DNA from: Pseudomonas wuhanensis
Lineage (GTDB): Bacteria > Pseudomonadota > Gammaproteobacteria > Pseudomonadales > Pseudomonadaceae
Length of the DNA: 64,000 nt
NCBI RefSeq assembly: GCF_030687395.1
Contig: NZ_CP117430.1
Location: forward strand, 3,472,001-3,536,000
Reading direction: 5' to 3'
Shown: positions 30,425 through 39,807 of the stretch, piece by piece
Layout: every line of letters starts with the position of its first letter
Numbering within the stretch: position 1 is the stretch's first letter
Translations under genes and position numbers: made by a program
The notes under the pieces: model-generated
Databases searched by the model: none
Seen by the model: the letters and a program-made list of their open reading frames with translations, nothing else
Told to the model about the DNA's origin: nothing

Positions 30425-30967
30425 TTAACGCCCACCGCCAAGATCGACGAAAGTCCCCGTCGCATAAGAAGCCTTATCCGACAACAACCACACAATCGCC
30501 TCCGCCACTTCATCCGGCCGCCCACCCCGAGCCATCGGGATCGCCGATTCCAGCTTGCTGACCCGATCCGGATCACCGCTCAGCGCATGGAAATCGGTGT
30601 AGATGTAACCCGGCCGCACGGCGTTGACGCGAATCCCCTCGCCCGCTACTTCCTTGGACAGGCCAATGGTGAAGGTGTCCAGCGCGCCTTTGGACGCTGC
30701 GTAGTCGACATATTCGCTGGGGGCGCCCAAGCGGGCAGCGACCGACGACACGTTAACGATGCTGCCGCCCTGCCCACCGTGTTTGGGTGACATGCGCAGG
30801 ATCGCGTGTTTGGCGCAGAGGATCGGTGCCAGGACGTTGGTCTTGAGGATTTTCAGGATGCGGAATTCGGACATTTCGTCTATCCGTGACTTGTGCCCGA
30901 CGGGCACCGGCGTGCTTGGGCGCCGAGTGCGCGGCTGCCGCCGGTGATGACGATGACTTTGTCCATG
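30425..30967 (-). pseudogene. SDR oxidoreductase, broken copy with two internal deletions
   Basis: Very close in sequence to the intact SDR gene at 32025-32771 but shorter by about 200 bases. One deletion removes sequence equivalent to roughly 32510-32607 (junction at GGCGT), another roughly 32631-32733 (junction at GCGCGG). The N-terminal TGG-x-x-x-GIG region is destroyed and the ATG (30967) is left out of frame with the C-terminal half, which still reads 'YVDYAASKGALD' and ends L-G-G-G-R. The upstream ~95 bases are also shared with the intact copy. Confidence 0.88.
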
Positions 30968-31063
30968 TTGGCATTTCTCCCGTTTCAAGCGTAAGCAGTC
31001 GGGGCCAAAAATAACCGCCATTGCGGTTTTACATGAACCTGCGTCAATTCCAATGACACAGAC

Positions 31064-31198
31064 CTGTGGCGAGGGAGCTTGCTCCCGCTGGAGTGCACAG
31101 CGCTCTCCCAACCCAGGTCGTTGCGATACATCAGATAAATCGAGATGTCTAGTTTACGACTGCTACGCAGCCGAGCGGGAGCAAGCTCCCTCGCCACA
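31064..31198. repeat. REP-like inverted repeat (type B), boundary between duplicated units
   Basis: TGTGGCGAGGGAGCTTGCTC at 31065 and its reverse complement ending at 31197, with inner 'CTGCTACGCAGCCGAGCGG' shared with the copy at 27132-27226 but a longer centre. It is preceded by the SDR upstream region and followed by the mocR 5' fragment. That makes it the joint of the tandem duplication. Confidence 0.85.
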
Positions 31199-31236
31199 AC
31201 AGCACACCCGCTGAATAACTTCAAACCGGGCCTTTG

Positions 31237-31272
31237 ATGAAACGCTACGAAAAATTCACCGACGACATCGCT
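31237..31272 (+). pseudogene. mocR 5' fragment (12 codons) fused to SDR 3' fragment
   Basis: 31199-31272 repeats the mocR upstream region and first 12 codons (ATG 31237, M-K-R-Y-E-K-F) with few changes. At 31273 it switches abruptly to about 21 bases (GCATAAGAAGCC core) that match the 3' end of the SDR gene as found near 30460. The chimeric joint shows that most of a second mocR copy, and whatever lay between it and the SDR gene, was deleted or replaced. Confidence 0.82.
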
Positions 31273-31396
31273 CCCGCATAAGAAGCCTTGTCCACTAAAC
31301 CAAGCTCCGACGAACGGCCGTGAATTTGGTGAATACCTATTACTTCTGACAGTAGACGGGAGTGTTGCCGTATTGTTTAACTAAGCAGGAGTTCAC

Positions 31397-31477
31397 TTGA
31401 CTAGCCCAACACTAGTTAAAGTTAACTTCTTCTTAAACTCGCTCGCAAGCACTCAAAACCTCAGGGATTGCAAATGA
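31397..31477 (+). CDS. Possible 26-residue leader peptide upstream of the cargo 2 gene
   Basis: TTG 31397 has GCAGGAG 7 bases upstream and opens 26 codons (M-T-S-P-T-L-V-K-V-N-F-F-L-N-S...) ending in TGA that overlaps the ATG of the next gene (ATGA at 31474-31477). Such coupling is typical of a leader or of a frameshifted N-terminal extension. Evidence is positional only. Confidence 0.3.
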   Translation: MTSPTLVKVNFFLNSLASTQNLRDCK

Positions 31478-31908
31478 ACAATTCAAATCCTATTCACTAC
31501 TTCACAAACTTTGACCATGGATGGATTACCGCCCCAGGCAATGAAACAGTCATGAAGGACGACCTTCATCATTATTTATCCCTACCCCTAACACCTGGCG
31601 GTGACATTTCGTCGATAGAAGTGAGAAAAAAGCTCGAAACCGTGTTTGAGCAGCGCCCAATCCAAATTGATTTGTGCGTCCGTCTACCAGAGGGCCTCGA
31701 GGTGACGCAATTTGCTGTCACTGCTATAGGAGAGGCAAACGGTGGGTATGGAGATTTCACTATTCCTCCATCGGATGGGCAATGGCACGACACATCCGCT
31801 TCGTATACACCTAAAACCAGTGGACTAAATACAATCTGGATTCTCCTAAAAGCAAAGGCGGCCAGTGGAAGTATAGACATTGATAACATTTACATTGGTC
31901 AGCGATAA
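31474..31908 (+). CDS. Unknown beta-sandwich (lectin/CBM-like) protein, cargo gene 2
   Basis: 144 residues, no signal peptide. The last strand 'GSIDIDNIYIGQR' is a typical closing strand of carbohydrate-binding jelly-roll modules. The order 'IQIDLCVRLPEG', 'VTQFAVTAIGEANG', 'WHDTSASYTP', 'NTIWILLKAKA' fits a galactose-binding-like sandwich. This is fold recognition by eye. ATG 31474 has AGGGA 7 bases upstream; a TTG six bases earlier is in frame. The gene is AT-rich and isolated between a broken mocR/SDR joint and the intact SDR copy. It may be a cytoplasmic lectin or a domain split from a larger protein. Confidence 0.6.
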   Translation: MNNSNPIHYFTNFDHGWITAPGNETVMKDDLHHYLSLPLTPGGDISSIEVRKKLETVFEQRPIQIDLCVRLPEGLEVTQFAVTAIGEANGGYGDFTIPPSDGQWHDTSASYTPKTSGLNTIWILLKAKAASGSIDIDNIYIGQR

Positions 31909-31921
31909 CATTGATGTTGGT

Positions 31922-31966
31922 GTGAAACACGGCCCCCGCTATATTGACTGAATAGCCGTGTTTCAC
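31922..31966. terminator. Hairpin downstream of cargo gene 2
   Basis: GTGAAACACGGC (31922-31933) and GCCGTGTTTCAC (31955-31966), a perfect 12-bp stem with a 21-base loop, start 14 bases after the stop codon. No strong T-run follows. Probably a transcript end shared with the convergent SDR gene. Confidence 0.6.
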
Positions 31967-32024
31967 TCTCGTTGCTTCATGAACTGATGTTTCTGATCCA
32001 GTTCCAGCCTACATTCCCGCTTTT

Positions 32025-32771
32025 TTACCGTCCGCCACCAAGATCGACGAAAGTCCCCGTCGCATACGACGCCTTATCCGACAATAACCACACAATCGCC
32101 TCCGCCACTTCATCCGGCCGCCCACCCCGAGCCATCGGGATCGCCGATTCCAGCTTGCTGACCCGGTCCGGATCACCGCTCAGCGCATGGAAATCGGTGT
32201 AGATGTAACCCGGCCGCACGGCGTTGACACGAATCCCCTCGCCCGCCACTTCCTTGGACAGACCGATGGTGAAGGTGTCCAGCGCACCTTTGGACGCTGC
32301 GTAGTCGACATATTCGCCGGGGGCGCCCAAGCGGGCAGCGACCGACGACACGTTGACGATGCTGCCGCCCTGCCCACCGTGTTTGGGTGACATGCGCAGG
32401 ATCGCGTGTTTGGCGCAGAGGATCGGTGCCAGGACGTTGGTCTTGAGGATTTTCAGGATACGGAATTCGGACATTTCGTCGATCCGCGACTTTTGCCCGA
32501 CGGTACCGGCGTTGTTCACCAGCGCCGTGACCCGACCGAGTTCGGTGTCTACGCGGTGGAACAGACCGATCACTTCGTCTTCGATACTCACATCGGCGCG
32601 TACCGCAATGGCTTGGGCGCCGAGTGCGCGGACTTGTTCCAGCACACTGTGCGCCGCCTGCTCGTCGGACTGATAGTTGATACAGATCCGATAGCCTTGT
32701 TCTGCGGCCAACAGAGCCGTGGCGGCGCCAATTCCGCGGCTGCCGCCGGTGATGACAATGACTTTGTCCAT
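32025..32771 (-). CDS. SDR-family oxidoreductase (intact copy)
   Basis: 248 residues, a classical short-chain dehydrogenase: cofactor loop T-G-G-S-R-G-I-G (residues 8-15), 'NNAGT', Ser in 'IVNVSSVAARLG', catalytic Y-A-A-S-K, and a glycine-rich C-terminus typical of FabG-like enzymes. ATG 32771 has GGGGGAAA upstream; the longer frame to 32840 is not supported. Substrate unknown. The copy at 30425 is broken, so this one alone can be active. In the ancestral layout it was convergent with mocR. Confidence 0.9.
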   Translation of the reverse strand: MDKVIVITGGSRGIGAATALLAAEQGYRICINYQSDEQAAHSVLEQVRALGAQAIAVRADVSIEDEVIGLFHRVDTELGRVTALVNNAGTVGQKSRIDEMSEFRILKILKTNVLAPILCAKHAILRMSPKHGGQGGSIVNVSSVAARLGAPGEYVDYAASKGALDTFTIGLSKEVAGEGIRVNAVRPGYIYTDFHALSGDPDRVSKLESAIPMARGGRPDEVAEAIVWLLSDKASYATGTFVDLGGGR

Positions 32772-32869
32772 GCTGGCATTTCCCCCGTTCAAGCGTAAGC
32801 AGTCGGGGCCAAGAATAACCGCCATTGCGCGGTTTTGCATGAACCTGCGTCAATTCCAATAACGACAAC

Positions 32870-32882
32870 CTGTGGCGAGGGG
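32870..32882. repeat. Truncated type B REP half, right edge of duplicated unit 2
   Basis: CCTGTGGCGAGGG follows the SDR upstream region exactly as in the copy at 31063, then breaks off into the end of the EAL gene. The missing half indicates a deletion or recombination endpoint here. Confidence 0.7.
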
Positions 32883-32887
32883 GTCCA

Positions 32888-34969
32888 TCAGCCCGCAGCC
32901 AGCTGCTCCCCACGATGAACATCGGCCATGAAGCGATCGGCAGGCAGGGGATGCCCCAGCAGATAACCCTGCAACGAGTCGCATCCGAGTTGGGTCAGGA
33001 AGTCTTGCTGGACACCGGTTTCCACCCCTTCGGCGACGATCCGCAAACCCAGTGCCTGGCCGAGGGCGACGATGGCCGAGACGATGGCCGCGTCGTCGCT
33101 GTCGTGTTCCAGATCGCGGACGAAACCCCGGTCGATCTTCAATTCATTGGCTGGCAGGCGCTTGAGGTACATCAAGCTCGAATAGCCGGTGCCAAAGTCA
33201 TCGATGGACAGGTCGACGCCCATTTCCGAGAGTTCCTGCAGCACTGTCATGCTCGCATCGGCGTCGCTCATGGCGGTGGTTTCGGTAATTTCCAGGGTCA
33301 GGCTGTTGGCTGGCAGATGATGAGTGGCCAGGGCCTTGGCGACGCTCTGTACCAATCCGGCATGGCAGAACTGCAAGGCCGAGAGGTTCACCGCGATGCG
33401 CCAGTCGGTGTAACCGAGCACATACCACTCACGCATCTGACGGCAGGCTTCGTTGAGCACCCACTCGCCGATCGGAATGATCAGCCCGGTCTTCTCCGCA
33501 AGATCAATGAAACTGTCCGGCTGCAGCATGCCTTGAGTCGGGTGCGCCCAGCGCAGCAACGCCTCGGCGCCCACCGGTCGGCCATTGCCGGCGTCGAACT
33601 TGGGTTGGTAATAGAGACTGAACTGATGCTGATCGAGAGCATTACGCAGGTCTTGCAGCAATTGCAGCTGTTTGCGCGCGTTGCTGTTCATCGAGGCGTC
33701 GAAGAAACGATGGCCGTTTTTCCCGGCGCCCTTGGCGTGGTACATCGCGGCGTCGGCGTTCATCAGCAATTCCTCGGCGGTCTGACCATTGCCCGGATAG
33801 AGCGCGATGCCGACGCTGGCGGAAATCTGCAAGTCATGCTCCGCGACCCGGAACGGTCGCGCAATCAGCCCCACCTGTCGCGCCGCCAGGTTCAACGCGT
33901 CATTCGGCTCGGTGAGTTGCACCAGCAGCACAAATTCATCGCCGCCGATCCGCGCCAAGGTGTCCTGGCTGCGCAAATCCTCGCGCAGGCGCAGGCTGAC
34001 CTCACGCAGCAACTGGTCGCCCATGTGGTGCCCGAAAGCATCGTTGACCGGTTTGAAGCCGTCCAGATCAATGAACATCAACGCAAAACAGCCGCCCTGC
34101 TCCTGCACCCTCGACATCGCCTGATCGATACGGTCGGCCAGCAATACTCGGTTCGGCAGCCCGGTCAGTGTGTCGTGCAGCGCCAGTTGAGTGAGTTCTC
34201 GATTGGCTTCGGTCAGCGATTGAGCGAGGTCCGCGGTGCGAGCCTCCAGGCGTGCATCGAGGATCGACGTCAGCAAGGCAATGCTCAACACCGCCAGGGT
34301 GGTGATCAGAACAAGACTGTCCAGTCCCTCGCCGTTCAGGCCATCAGCCGCCGCACCACAGAAACTGCCATCGGCAAAACGAGCCGCAGCCATGCCGGTG
34401 TAGTGCATACCGACGATGGCGATGCCCATGATCACCGCTGCTCCGCCGCGGATCAGACGAACATACGGTGCGTGCCGACGCAGGCGGAAAGCGATCCACA
34501 ACGCCGCGCCCGACGCACCGACGGCAATCAGCAGCGACGCGCTAAACAGTGCCGGGTCGTAATCGATGCCCGGCTGCATGCGCATCGCGGCCATGCCGGT
34601 GTAATGCATGGCGCTGATGCCTGCGCCCATGACCAGCGCGCCGAACAACAGTTGCCAGGCCGGCAGTTGTGGCTGGCTGACCAGCCACAGGGCAAAACCG
34701 CAGGACAAGACCGCAATCAATAGGGACAGCGCCGTAAGGGTCGCGTCATAGCCCAGATCAATCGGCAAGGTGAACGCGAGCATGCCGATGAAATGCATCG
34801 ACCACACGCCAATGCCCATCGCAAAAGCGCCGCCAGCCGTCCACAGATGCACCGCCCGCCCCTTGGACGTGGCGATGCGACCGGTGAGGTCGAGCGCGGT
34901 GTAAGAGGCCAGTATCGCCACACAGAGCGATATGAAAACCAACGTAAGAGAGTAACTACCGATGAGCAT
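32888..34969 (-). CDS. MHYT-GGDEF-EAL cyclic-di-GMP signalling protein
   Basis: 693 residues. An N-terminal MHYT sensor with seven hydrophobic helices shows M-H-F-I-G-M and two M-H-Y-T-G-M motifs (residues 1 to about 225), proposed to bind a metal and sense diatomic gas. A short coiled linker leads to a GGDEF domain with intact 'RIGGDEFVLL' and then an EAL domain with 'AEALLRW' and 'IDDFGTGYSSL'. Both catalytic motifs look complete, so it could make and break c-di-GMP. ATG 34969 ('MLIGSYSLTLVFISL') is the usual MHYT start; GAGAAG lies upstream. Confidence 0.9.
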   Translation of the reverse strand: MLIGSYSLTLVFISLCVAILASYTALDLTGRIATSKGRAVHLWTAGGAFAMGIGVWSMHFIGMLAFTLPIDLGYDATLTALSLLIAVLSCGFALWLVSQPQLPAWQLLFGALVMGAGISAMHYTGMAAMRMQPGIDYDPALFSASLLIAVGASGAALWIAFRLRRHAPYVRLIRGGAAVIMGIAIVGMHYTGMAAARFADGSFCGAAADGLNGEGLDSLVLITTLAVLSIALLTSILDARLEARTADLAQSLTEANRELTQLALHDTLTGLPNRVLLADRIDQAMSRVQEQGGCFALMFIDLDGFKPVNDAFGHHMGDQLLREVSLRLREDLRSQDTLARIGGDEFVLLVQLTEPNDALNLAARQVGLIARPFRVAEHDLQISASVGIALYPGNGQTAEELLMNADAAMYHAKGAGKNGHRFFDASMNSNARKQLQLLQDLRNALDQHQFSLYYQPKFDAGNGRPVGAEALLRWAHPTQGMLQPDSFIDLAEKTGLIIPIGEWVLNEACRQMREWYVLGYTDWRIAVNLSALQFCHAGLVQSVAKALATHHLPANSLTLEITETTAMSDADASMTVLQELSEMGVDLSIDDFGTGYSSLMYLKRLPANELKIDRGFVRDLEHDSDDAAIVSAIVALGQALGLRIVAEGVETGVQQDFLTQLGCDSLQGYLLGHPLPADRFMADVHRGEQLAAG

Positions 34970-35080
34970 GGGACTTCTCGCGACCGCTCCCGCATCCGTT
35001 CTCGGGGGAGCAAAGTCGGGGATTGTACTGACTCCGCTGACGAACGCACTCACAAAGTCATCAAAAGGCCATCAAGGCGA

Positions 35081-35213
35081 TTGTGGCGAGGGAGCTTGCT
35101 CCCGCTCGGCTGCGCAGCAGTCGCAAACCGGTTGATGCGTTTTGTCTGAATATACGCGTCAGCCTCTTTGGGACGGCTTCGCCGTCCAGCGGGAGCAAGC
35201 TCCCTCGCCACAG
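35081..35213. repeat. REP-like inverted repeat (type B)
   Basis: TTGTGGCGAGGGAGCTTGCT at 35081 and its reverse complement ending at 35213, with a longer non-repeat centre holding GACGGCTTCGCCGTC, between the MHYT gene and opmB. Confidence 0.82.
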
Positions 35214-35221
35214 GGATGGGG

Positions 35222-36703
35222 TTATTGCTGGTCACTGACCTGAAGCTGTCCATCCCACCCGCCACCCAGTGCAGCAATCAACTGCACGCTGGCGATCAAG
35301 CGGCTCTGCAGCAAGCTCAGCACGTTGCGTTCGTTGCTCAACGCCGTGGCCTGAACCACCACCACATCCAGATAAGCGATCAACCCGGCCTTGTACTGGT
35401 TCCGGGTCAAGCGAAGGGACTCGCGTGCCGCATCCAGTGCTTCCTGGCGCACCTTGGCTTCGTCTTCCAGCACCTTGAGCTGCACCAGATAGTTTTCCAC
35501 TTCACGGAAGCCATCGAGCACAGTCTGGCGGTACTTGGCGACGGTCTCGTCATAGGCCGCTTCGCTGCGATCGACTTCCGCCGAGCGCTGCCCACCGTCG
35601 AACAGGGTCATGGCCAGTTGCGGGCCGACCGACCAGAAGCGGTTCGGCACGCTGATCCAGTTGTTAGAGGTGCTGCTGCTATAACCGCCGTTCAGGCTCA
35701 GGGTCAGGTCTGGGTAGTAAGCGGCTTTGGCCACGCCGATGTTGGCGTTGGCGGCCATCACCGAGCGCTCGGCGGAAGCGATGTCCGGGCGGCGTTCCAG
35801 CAACTGCGAAGGCAGGCTCAGCGGCACCTGCGGCAATGCCGGGATGTCCTGTGTTTCAGCCAGGCCGAACTCGGCCGGCGGCAGACCAATCAGTACGGCG
35901 ATGGCGTTCTCGAACTGCGCGCGCTGCCAAATCAGGTCGACCATTTCTGCCTGGGTGCTTTTGAGCTGCGTGGTGGCCTGGGCCACTGCGTCCTTGCCGG
36001 AGACACCAGCGCGGTACTGGTTTTCGGTCATTGTCAGCGAACGTTGATAGGCCTCGACCGTCGCTTCCAGCAGGCGTTTCTGTTCGTCGATCACCCGCAG
36101 TTGCAGGTAGTTCTGCACCAGCTCCGATTGCTGGCTCAGGCGCATCGCCGCCAAGTCAGCAAAACTCGCCTCGGCGTTGGCCGTGTCGGCTTCCAGGCCT
36201 CGGCGCAATTTGCCCCAGACGTCTGCTTCCCAGCTAACCCCGGCCTGCGCCGTATAGGTGTCGCGAATACCACTGGAGGAACTGCTCAGGCTCGAACTGC
36301 TGCTACCGGTGCCTTGGCTGGAACGGGTTTTCCCGACCGTCAGGTCCACCGTCGGGAAAAACGCCCCCCGGGCACTGCGCACCAAGGCCTGGGCCTGTCG
36401 GTACTGGGCTTCGGACTGGGCGACGGTCTGGTTTGCACTGTTGAGTTTTTCGATCAAACCATTGAGCTGCTGATCGCCATACAGCTCCCACCAGGCTCCC
36501 CGCGCCAGAGAATCGCTGGGATTGGCCTGACGCCAGCCAGCCGCTTCCTTGTACTGTGCCGGCGCGGCGGCTGGCGGGCGCTGGTAATCCGGGCCGATGG
36601 CGCAGGCACTGAGCATCGCTACGCACAGCGACAGGCTCAGCAAGCGCGAGCCTCGGGCTGTGATCAGCGGTGCAACCAGGTTGATAAGCGAACGGTCAGT
36701 CAT
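35222..36703 (-). CDS. opmB: Outer-membrane efflux lipoprotein (OpmB type)
   Basis: 493 residues. An N-terminal signal with lipobox L-S-A-C ('VAMLSACAIGPDYQRPP') leads into two repeated helical/beta OEP (TolC-like) halves; 'RPDIASAERSVMAANANIGVAKAAYYPDLTL' is the family signature. It forms the outer-membrane channel for the MuxA/MuxB/MuxC pump. Its ATG overlaps the muxC stop (36700-36703). Last gene of the four-gene operon. OprM-like paralogues exist, so the symbol rests on gene order. Confidence 0.88.
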   Translation of the reverse strand: MTDRSLINLVAPLITARGSRLLSLSLCVAMLSACAIGPDYQRPPAAAPAQYKEAAGWRQANPSDSLARGAWWELYGDQQLNGLIEKLNSANQTVAQSEAQYRQAQALVRSARGAFFPTVDLTVGKTRSSQGTGSSSSSLSSSSSGIRDTYTAQAGVSWEADVWGKLRRGLEADTANAEASFADLAAMRLSQQSELVQNYLQLRVIDEQKRLLEATVEAYQRSLTMTENQYRAGVSGKDAVAQATTQLKSTQAEMVDLIWQRAQFENAIAVLIGLPPAEFGLAETQDIPALPQVPLSLPSQLLERRPDIASAERSVMAANANIGVAKAAYYPDLTLSLNGGYSSSTSNNWISVPNRFWSVGPQLAMTLFDGGQRSAEVDRSEAAYDETVAKYRQTVLDGFREVENYLVQLKVLEDEAKVRQEALDAARESLRLTRNQYKAGLIAYLDVVVVQATALSNERNVLSLLQSRLIASVQLIAALGGGWDGQLQVSDQQ

Positions 36704-39700
36704 AGCGGAGTTTCCAGAGCAGCATCGGTACGCACCCCACGCCAGTGGTTGAAGCGATGGCGCAGTTTGTCGAGATAGAGGTAAACCACCGGGGTGGTGT
36801 AAAGGGTCAGCACCTGGCTGAAGACCAGCCCGCCGATGATGGTCAGGCCCAGCGGCTGCCGCATTTCCGCCCCTTCGGCCCGGCTCAGCAGCAACGGCAA
36901 GGCACCGAGGATCGCCGCCAGAGTGGTCATCAGAATCGGTCGCAGCCGTTGCAGACAGGCGCTGCGGATCGACTCCAGCGGCTCAAGGCCTTGGTGCCGT
37001 TCCAGTTGCAGCGCCAGGTCGATCATCAGAATCGCGTTTTTCTTCACCACGCCGATCAGCAAGAACAACCCAAGCAAGGAAATCAGGCTGAACTCGCCGC
37101 CCAGCACATAGATCGACAACAACGCCCCGACCCCGGCCGACGGCAAGGTCGAGAGAATGGTCAGCGGATGAATGTAGCTTTCATACAGCACGCCCAGCAC
37201 CAGATACACCGCCACCAGCGCGCCAAGGATCATCCACGGCTGGCTCTTCTGAGCGGCGGCGAAGGCGTCGGCGGTGCCGGCCATTTTCGCGATGACGTCT
37301 TCCGGCAGACCGACCTTGGCAATCGCCCGCTCGATGGCCGCCGAGCCCTGCTCCACCGTCACGCCTTCGGCCATGTCGAAGGCGATGCTTTCTGAAGCGA
37401 ACTGGCCTTCGTGGCTGACCCGGTCGTCTTCCAGGCTGTTTTCGTAGTGAGCGATGGTCGACAGCGGAATCCGCGCACCGTCGGCGGTGATCACCTGCAC
37501 TTGCTTGAGCGTGATCGGGTCCTGGGCGTATTTCGGGTTGACCTCCATCACTACCTGATACTGGTTGAGGCTGTCGTAGATCGTCGAAATCTGCCGCTGG
37601 CTGTAGGCGTTGTTCAGCACCGCCGTGACCATGTCCATGTCCACGCCCAGTCGCTTGGCCTGATCCCGATCGACAATCAGGGTCACTTGCGGGGCGCCAC
37701 GGCCTTCGCGTGCGTCAATCGCCGTCAATTCCGGCAGCGCCTTGAGGGCGGTGACGACTTTCGGATACCACTCGCGCAACGCGCCAAGATCGCCGCTTTG
37801 CAGGATGTAGGAATACTGCGAGGAGGTCTGCTCGCGGCCGCCGCCAAATTGCAGGTCCTGATCGGCCATCAGCATCAATTGCGCACCGGGCACCTTGGGC
37901 ATTTCCTTGCGCAGGCGTTCGATGACTTTCTGCGCGGACAGGTTGCGTTCCTTGATCGGCTTGAGCCGCACCAGCATGAAGGCGTTGTTGGTGCCGTTGT
38001 TGCCACCGATAAACCCAGCGACGCTCTCCACCGCCTCGTCCTTGAGCACGGCGCGGCGGAAGACTTCCATCTTCGGCTGCATCACGCTGAACGACAGGCT
38101 GTCGTCGCCACGCACGAAACCGATCAATTGGCCGGTGTCTTGCTGAGGCAAGAAGGTTTTAGGAACAACGACATACAGCGCGATATTCACGCCAATCGTC
38201 ACGATCAGGCTAAGCAAGGTCAGCCGACGGTGACGCAGCACCCAGTCGAGGCTGGTGGCGTATTTGCCGACCATCCACTCGTTGGTCCGTTGGCTCCAGC
38301 GTTGCAGGCGGTTTTCCTGCCCCGGCGTATGCGGCTTGAGCCAGCGTGCGCAGAGCATCGGCGTCAGCGTCAGCGACACCAGCAACGACACCACGATGGC
38401 GGCCGCCAGGGTGATGGAAAACTCGCGAAACAGGCTTTCGATGATCCCGCCCATGAACAGGATCGACAGAAACACCGCCACCAGCGAGACGTTCATCGAC
38501 AGCAGCGTAAAACCGACTTCCTGGGCCCCGAGGTACGCGGCCTTCATCGGCGGCACGCCCTTGTCGATGTGCCGGGAAATGTTCTCCAGCACCACGATGG
38601 CGTCGTCCACCACCAGCCCGGTGGCCAGGATCAGCGCCATCAGCGACAGGTTGTTCAGGGAGAACCCGTAGAGGTACATCACCGCAAACGTGCCCACCAG
38701 CGACACCGGCACCGCCAGGGTCGGAATCAGCGAGGCACGGAAGTTACCGAGAAACAGGAACACCACCAAAATCACCAGCGCCACGGCAATCAGCAAAGTC
38801 ATTTCCGCTTCATGCAGGGTGGCCTTGATCACCGGCGAACGGTCCATCGCCAGGTTCAGTTTGACGCTGGCCGGCAGCACGGCCTGCAACGCCGGCAGCT
38901 GCGCCTTGATCTCGTTGACCGTCTCGATGATGTTGGCGCCGGCCTGGCGGTTGATCACCAGCAACACCGCCGCGTCGTCGTTGAAGAACCCGCTGTTGTA
39001 GCGGTCCTCGACGCCGTCGCTGACCTTGGCCACATCCTTCAGGCGCAGGGCCGCGCCGTCGGCGTAGTGAATGATCAGCGACTCGTAATCCTTGGCTTTC
39101 TCCAGTTGATCGTTGGCCTGCACCTGCCACAGCCGCTGACCGTCTTCGACCGAGCCTTTGGGCCGGCGTACGTTGGCGTTGGCGATGGTGGTGCGCACAT
39201 CGTCCAGGGCCACGCCGTACTGGTTGAGCGCCTGGGGTTCGAGTTCGATGCGCACCGCCGGCAACGAACTGCCACCGATCTGCACTTCACCCACGCCCTG
39301 CACCTGCGACAGGCTTTGCGACAAAATGGTCGAGGCCAAGTCATAGAGCTGGCCTTTTTCCAGCACATCCGAAGTCAACGACAGTACCATGATCGGCGCC
39401 TGGGACGGATTGACCTTCTTGTAGGTGGGCATGCTGCGCATCCCGCTTGGCAGCAAATTGCGCGAGGCGTTGATCGCCGCCTGCACCTCCCGCGCCGCGC
39501 CGTTGATGTCGCGGTCCAGATCGAACTGCAAAATCACTCGGGTCGAACCCTGGCTGGAACGGCTGCTCATGGTGTTGACCCCGGCGATGGCGCCGAAGGA
39601 ACGCTCAAGCGGCGTGGCCACGGTCGAGGCCATGACCTCGGGGCTTGCACCGGGCAAACTCGCCTGAACCACGATCACCGGGAAGTCCATCTGCGGCAGC

Positions 39701-39807
39701 GGCGATACCGGTAACAGGCCGAAGCTCACACCGCCCAGCAACATGATCGCCAGGCTCAACAACATCGTTGCGACCGGGCGTTTGATGAAAGGTCCGGACA
39801 GGTTCAT
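36700..39807 (-). CDS. muxC: RND efflux permease MuxC (MdtC type)
   Basis: 1035 residues, 12 predicted membrane helices with two large periplasmic loops. Start '[20 protein letters not shown]', proton-relay region '[16 protein letters not shown]' (D-D pair in TM4) and the RND motif '[15 protein letters not shown]' are visible. It works with MuxB as a heterotrimeric pump. It overlaps muxB (39804-39807) and opmB by ATGA. In E. coli and P. aeruginosa the equivalent pumps export novobiocin, bile salts or aromatic compounds. Confidence 0.92.
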   Translation of the reverse strand: MNLSGPFIKRPVATMLLSLAIMLLGGVSFGLLPVSPLPQMDFPVIVVQASLPGASPEVMASTVATPLERSFGAIAGVNTMSSRSSQGSTRVILQFDLDRDINGAAREVQAAINASRNLLPSGMRSMPTYKKVNPSQAPIMVLSLTSDVLEKGQLYDLASTILSQSLSQVQGVGEVQIGGSSLPAVRIELEPQALNQYGVALDDVRTTIANANVRRPKGSVEDGQRLWQVQANDQLEKAKDYESLIIHYADGAALRLKDVAKVSDGVEDRYNSGFFNDDAAVLLVINRQAGANIIETVNEIKAQLPALQAVLPASVKLNLAMDRSPVIKATLHEAEMTLLIAVALVILVVFLFLGNFRASLIPTLAVPVSLVGTFAVMYLYGFSLNNLSLMALILATGLVVDDAIVVLENISRHIDKGVPPMKAAYLGAQEVGFTLLSMNVSLVAVFLSILFMGGIIESLFREFSITLAAAIVVSLLVSLTLTPMLCARWLKPHTPGQENRLQRWSQRTNEWMVGKYATSLDWVLRHRRLTLLSLIVTIGVNIALYVVVPKTFLPQQDTGQLIGFVRGDDSLSFSVMQPKMEVFRRAVLKDEAVESVAGFIGGNNGTNNAFMLVRLKPIKERNLSAQKVIERLRKEMPKVPGAQLMLMADQDLQFGGGREQTSSQYSYILQSGDLGALREWYPKVVTALKALPELTAIDAREGRGAPQVTLIVDRDQAKRLGVDMDMVTAVLNNAYSQRQISTIYDSLNQYQVVMEVNPKYAQDPITLKQVQVITADGARIPLSTIAHYENSLEDDRVSHEGQFASESIAFDMAEGVTVEQGSAAIERAIAKVGLPEDVIAKMAGTADAFAAAQKSQPWMILGALVAVYLVLGVLYESYIHPLTILSTLPSAGVGALLSIYVLGGEFSLISLLGLFLLIGVVKKNAILMIDLALQLERHQGLEPLESIRSACLQRLRPILMTTLAAILGALPLLLSRAEGAEMRQPLGLTIIGGLVFSQVLTLYTTPVVYLYLDKLRHRFNHWRGVRTDAALETPL

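Noticed and set aside
30425..31111. 228-codon frame starting at 31111 as a functional SDR
   Set aside because: The first ~110 codons run through REP and out-of-frame sequence; the cofactor-binding region is lost by two deletions, so it is a pseudogene.
27132..32882. A transposon or integron behind the mocR/SDR duplication
   Set aside because: No transposase, integrase, terminal inverted repeats or target duplications are visible; the repeated sequences are host gene fragments and REPs.
32915..34723. 602-codon plus-strand frame opposite the MHYT-GGDEF-EAL gene
   Set aside because: Antisense shadow of a gene with clear MHYT, GGDEF and EAL motifs; no SD and atypical composition.
35168..36778. 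536-codon plus-strand frame opposite opmB
   Set aside because: Begins in a REP and runs antisense to a lipoprotein gene with lipobox and TolC signature.
37411..39714. 767-codon open frame on the plus strand inside muxC
   Set aside because: It is the antisense of a well-supported RND permease; its product is a His/Arg/Gln-rich shadow without any recognisable domain.
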